From contig JAEKLF010000100.1 of the NCBI GenBank assembly GCA_019509985.1, positions 1 to 52,265 of the forward strand: DNA of 52,265 bases, written 5' to 3'. Positions within the stretch are counted from its first letter, which is position 1. Each line of letters opens with the position of its first letter. The notes under the pieces were generated by a model, which ran no database searches, was not told where the DNA came from, and saw nothing but the letters and a program-made list of their open reading frames with translations. Source of the stretch: Burkholderiales bacterium. GTDB taxonomy: Bacteria; Pseudomonadota; Gammaproteobacteria; Burkholderiales; Burkholderiaceae_C. A program made the translations under genes and the position numbers. This document shows, in pieces, positions 49,956 to 52,265 of the stretch.

Positions 49956-50527
49956 GCGAGGGGGTCCAGGCCGGCGCGGCGCAGCAGCGCGCAGGTGCGG
50001 ATCAGCGGCAGGCCGATCAACGCGGTCGGGTCGTCGGATTCGACGGCGTCCAGCAGCGCCACGCCCAGGCTCTCGACCTTGGCGCTGCCGGCGCAGTCAT
50101 AAGGCTTGTCGGCGCGCAAATAGGCTTCGATCGCCGCATCGCTCAGCGCACGAAACCGCACGCGCACTTCGGCGCGCTCGATGACCGCCAGGCCAGGCGC
50201 GACGACGGCCACGGCAGTCTGAAAAACCACCTGCCGCCCGCTCATGCGCCGCAACTGTTCGACCGCCCGCTCATGCGTGCCCGGCTTGCCGATGGCTTCC
50301 CCGTCCAGGTCGGCCACCTGGTCTGAGCCGATGACGACGGCGCCCGGGTGCCTGGCGGCCACGGCGCGTGCCTTGGCCAGTGCCAGCCGTTCGGCCAGCG
50401 CCGCTGGCGTCTCGGCGAGGAGGGCGGTTTCGTCGACCTCGGGTGCCACGGCCTCGAAGGGCAGGCGCAACCGGCTGAGCAGTTCGCGCCGATAGGGCGA
50501 CGTTGAAGCGAGGATCAGGGCGGGCAT
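49952..50527 (-). CDS. maf: Maf/YceF nucleoside triphosphate pyrophosphatase
   Basis: A 191-aa Maf-family house-cleaning pyrophosphatase, YceF branch (7-methyl-GTP). LILASTSPYRRELLSRL at the N-terminus, the catalytic region GSDQVADLDGEAIGKPG and HERAVEQLRRMSGR, then KPYDCAGSAKVESLGVALLD. It hydrolyses modified nucleotides to monophosphates. Start ATG 50527 is conserved; the frame above it is not. Confidence 0.93.
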   Translation of the reverse strand: MPALILASTSPYRRELLSRLRLPFEAVAPEVDETALLAETPAALAERLALAKARAVAARHPGAVVIGSDQVADLDGEAIGKPGTHERAVEQLRRMSGRQVVFQTAVAVVAPGLAVIERAEVRVRFRALSDAAIEAYLRADKPYDCAGSAKVESLGVALLDAVESDDPTALIGLPLIRTCALLRRAGLDPLA

Positions 50528-50705
50528 GAGCAGATTCTCGCCCGCCACTCGCGTCAAGGCGGAACGTCCGGTCACAAAGCTATGTTGGCTGAGGAGCCGA
50601 CCTTGATGGTTCCCATCGAGTGAGTCAAAACCAGACCTCTGGGCAACGGCCTCAGCTGGGTGCGTCAATACATCCGTTAATTGATTTTTTACCGGAGAGA
50701 GCGCC

Positions 50706-51005
50706 ATGGGTTTGCGCGCAAGCGACGTGATGCTCGTCAGCGAGGCGTGGGCTCGGCTCACAGAATTGGCCGAGGACGTGGTGAGCCGCGGCACTGAAAA
50801 GTTGCTGACCAAGAACGGTGCCAGCTATGTGGCGCTGGTCGACGCCCGCGAGCTGGACTACTACCACGCGCTCGAGGCCGAACATGCTGGCTTGGTGCTT
50901 GTTCAAGGCGCTCTTGAGGGTCTGGAAGATCTGGCTGCTGGTCGTGTGCTGGACAAGGATAAGCTCGACCGAGCCCTGACGGTTGCTCCGCCCGGCCTCG
51001 AATGA
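50706..51005 (+). CDS. Phd/YefM-family antitoxin
   Basis: A 99-aa protein. LRASDVMLVSEAWARLTELA, then EKLLTKNGASYVALVDAREL is the classic Phd/YefM fold, normally followed by a toxin-binding helix, here YYHALEAEHAGLVLVQGAL. GGAGAGA lies 5-6 nt before the ATG. The AT-rich leader (TTAATTGATTTTTT at about 50677-50690) is the likely promoter or operator. The partner RelE-like gene 14 nt downstream appears broken. Confidence 0.82.
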   Translation: MGLRASDVMLVSEAWARLTELAEDVVSRGTEKLLTKNGASYVALVDARELDYYHALEAEHAGLVLVQGALEGLEDLAAGRVLDKDKLDRALTVAPPGLE

Positions 51006-51019
51006 AGGCCTGAGCCAAC

Positions 51020-51361
51020 GTGGCGCTACTGGTCAATGCGCGCATCCAGGCCGCGCAGTCTTTCGTCCGCAACGTTCGGTCGCATAGGAAGTCATGTATG
51101 AGCTGGACAGCGGCCGCGCCGAGACACGATACGGTGCGTTGCTCGCCTGCAGCCGGGCGTCCCGCCCGTTTCCTCGATGCGCACTTGGCCCGGGGGCGGG
51201 GCATGGCAGCCCGCGCCATAACCCTTGCTGCAGCGCACGGCGTGCCTAAATTGCGCGAGCTGGTCGTCAAGCCGTATGTCCTGCTCTACGCATACGGCAA
51301 CGACCGTGTGGTGCTCCTGGCCCTTAAGCACGACCGCCAACTGGTATTGCAGCTTGAGTAG
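51020..51361 (+). pseudogene. Decayed RelE/ParE-type toxin
   Basis: From a GTG at 51020 a frame of 113 codons ends in a clear RelE/ParE C-terminus: PKLRELVVKPYVLLYAYGND, then RVVLLALKHDRQLVLQLE. The upstream half does not look like a toxin in this frame. A different frame shows a RelE-like piece (YELDSGRAETRYGALLA at about 51107-51157), which suggests one or more frameshifts. A toxin left inactive beside an intact antitoxin is the most likely reading. Confidence 0.5.
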
Positions 51362-51828
51362 CGGCGAGCCGGCGAATCCTGCGGCAGTTCTGGCTTGAGG
51401 GCGAGGGCGCCTTGCTCGGCAACACTGGTTGGTGGAATCCGGCCGTTCGCCAAGGCCATGAGCACAGGCGCGCCAGCGCTTCGAGAGTCCGCCAAAGGCT
51501 ACGAGATTTGCCCGACGCCTCGACGAGTACCGGAACCGGCAACGCAAGCTTGTCAACGACCTCTTTCAGCGGTGCGCGCGCCTCGCCTCCCGGGGTAGAA
51601 GCGCTCAACTTGTCCACCGCATTCGATTGGCGGTTGACGATCCGCCCAATTCAGCTCGACTGACGGGCGCGCAGCGGGATGCCAGCTGCAACAAAATGCA
51701 ACATCTACTAAACCACAGGCCAGCCACCAGGACAACGCTTCAAGAGGGCTGAGGGCCTCGGGCAAGCGCCGGGGGGTCGAGCCCGGCGGCGCGAGACGCG
51801 CTGAACGAGATCCAGCAGGGAGCGAGAT
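51362..51828. other. Stretch of about 470 bp without a recognised gene
   Basis: No frame with a good start and a recognisable product was found. One plus-strand frame reads RFARRLDEYRNRQRKLVNDL followed by FQRCARLASRG at roughly 51500-51600, which could be a remnant of a small regulator or antitoxin, but I cannot place it. The last 50 bp hold the ribosome-binding site of the next gene. Confidence 0.4.
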
Positions 51829-52265
51829 ATGGTGGCAGTGGTGACGGGTGGTGGCCTGGGGTTGAACCTGGGCTCGGGGTCGGTGCTGGGAGGCGCCGGG
51901 GTGGGCGGCGCGGCGGCGTTCGGGCGCCAGAGCGACCGGGTCTACGTCAACGCCGCCAGCGGCAATCTGGTCGTGCAGACTCGCGACGAGCTGCTCGCCG
52001 GGCGCGGCCCCGACGCGGCGGGCCTGCGCACCTACAACTCCTTGGGTGCCTTCACCGACGACAACGGCGACAACTGGCAGCCGGGCCTCACCCGCAAGGT
52101 CTGGCTCAGCGGCGGCTCGGTCAACGCCTCCGGCTCGGCGGCCACGCGCCGTGACGAAGACGGCAGCGAAGCCCTCTTCAGCTGGGACGCCGGACGCAGC
52201 CGCTACATCAGCACCGACGGCAGCGGTGCCTACGACAGCCTCAGCTACGACACGGGCAGCGGCAA
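51829..52265 (+). CDS. Large Rhs/YD-repeat-like surface protein (N-terminal part, cut by window edge)
   Basis: An open frame from ATG 51829, with GGGAG 7 nt upstream, runs off the window; 145 codons are visible. It begins MVAVVTGGGLGLNLGSGSVL, a Gly-rich head, followed by DRVYVNAASGNLVVQTRDEL and LAGRGPDAAGLRTYNSLGAF. This is the characteristic start of very large Rhs/YD-repeat-related proteins of Burkholderiales. No cleavable signal peptide is evident, and the Gly/Val head is unusual. Secretion route and function cannot be judged from this fragment. Confidence 0.7.
   Translation, partial: MVAVVTGGGLGLNLGSGSVLGGAGVGGAAAFGRQSDRVYVNAASGNLVVQTRDELLAGRGPDAAGLRTYNSLGAFTDDNGDNWQPGLTRKVWLSGGSVNASGSAATRRDEDGSEALFSWDAGRSRYISTDGSGAYDSLSYDTGSG

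Noticed and set aside
1..52265. CRISPR arrays, tRNA/rRNA genes, intact insertion sequences, phage integrases
   Set aside because: I read for regular spaced repeats, cloverleaf-like segments and transposase or integrase motifs and found none convincing; a tRNAscan or IS search could still find something missed by eye.

Overview
The window comes from a GC-rich (mostly upper-60s % by eye) betaproteobacterium, most likely a Burkholderiales member of the Rubrivivax/Leptothrix/Roseateles type. I base this on NarG/NarK similarity to respiratory nitrate reduction loci, DUF3079 and DUF2249 proteins, a DUF4148-like secreted protein, a Comamonadaceae-style GC-rich REP element and the giant Rhs-like protein at the right edge. 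No tRNA, rRNA, CRISPR array or intact insertion sequence was seen.

Left part (1-11560, all minus strand): a nitrate/nitric-oxide respiration locus. Reading leftwards from about 11.5 kb: a DUF2249 protein, nsrR (NO-sensing repressor), a possible 42-aa peptide, nnrS, an FmdE-like protein, a DUF3079 protein, narX and narL. Next come three different NarK-type nitrate/nitrite transporters and the start of narG (cut by the window edge). One promoter in front of the DUF2249 gene carries an FNR-type box, a -10 element and an NsrR operator at the expected spacing. It could drive the whole run down to narXL.

Next (11.7-18 kb): a small DUF4148-like secreted protein with its own promoter and terminator, a XylF-XylH-XylG-type sugar ABC transporter whose ATPase is half the usual length, a toxin-antitoxin pair (XRE regulator plus AbiEii-type nucleotidyltransferase) with a striking inverted repeat over its promoter, and lysS.

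The centre (18-47.7 kb) is two surface-polysaccharide loci facing each other. Locus A (18018-30658, plus) has a flippase, a hexapeptide acyltransferase, two GT4 transferases, a methyltransferase, a VapC toxin with a truncated antitoxin, a DegT aminotransferase, a PglC-type initiating transferase, a PglF/WbpM-type dehydratase, an AT-rich acyltransferase island, an orphan gene and a sulfatase-fold membrane protein. Locus B (46493-30699, minus) is a tight 14-gene operon: wza, wzz-type chain-length protein, wzx, methyltransferase, five glycosyltransferases, wzy, an epimerase, then enzymes for GDP-D-glycero-D-manno-heptose. In the last group the guanylyltransferase, the bisphosphate phosphatase and an extra kinase domain are fused in one polypeptide. 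A WecA-type initiating transferase is divergent from wza.

Right part (47.7 kb to end): rhlE DEAD-box helicase, an RsmI-like methyltransferase, maf, a Phd-type antitoxin with a decayed RelE-type toxin, a roughly 470-bp stretch without a recognisable gene, and the start of a large Rhs/YD-repeat-like protein.
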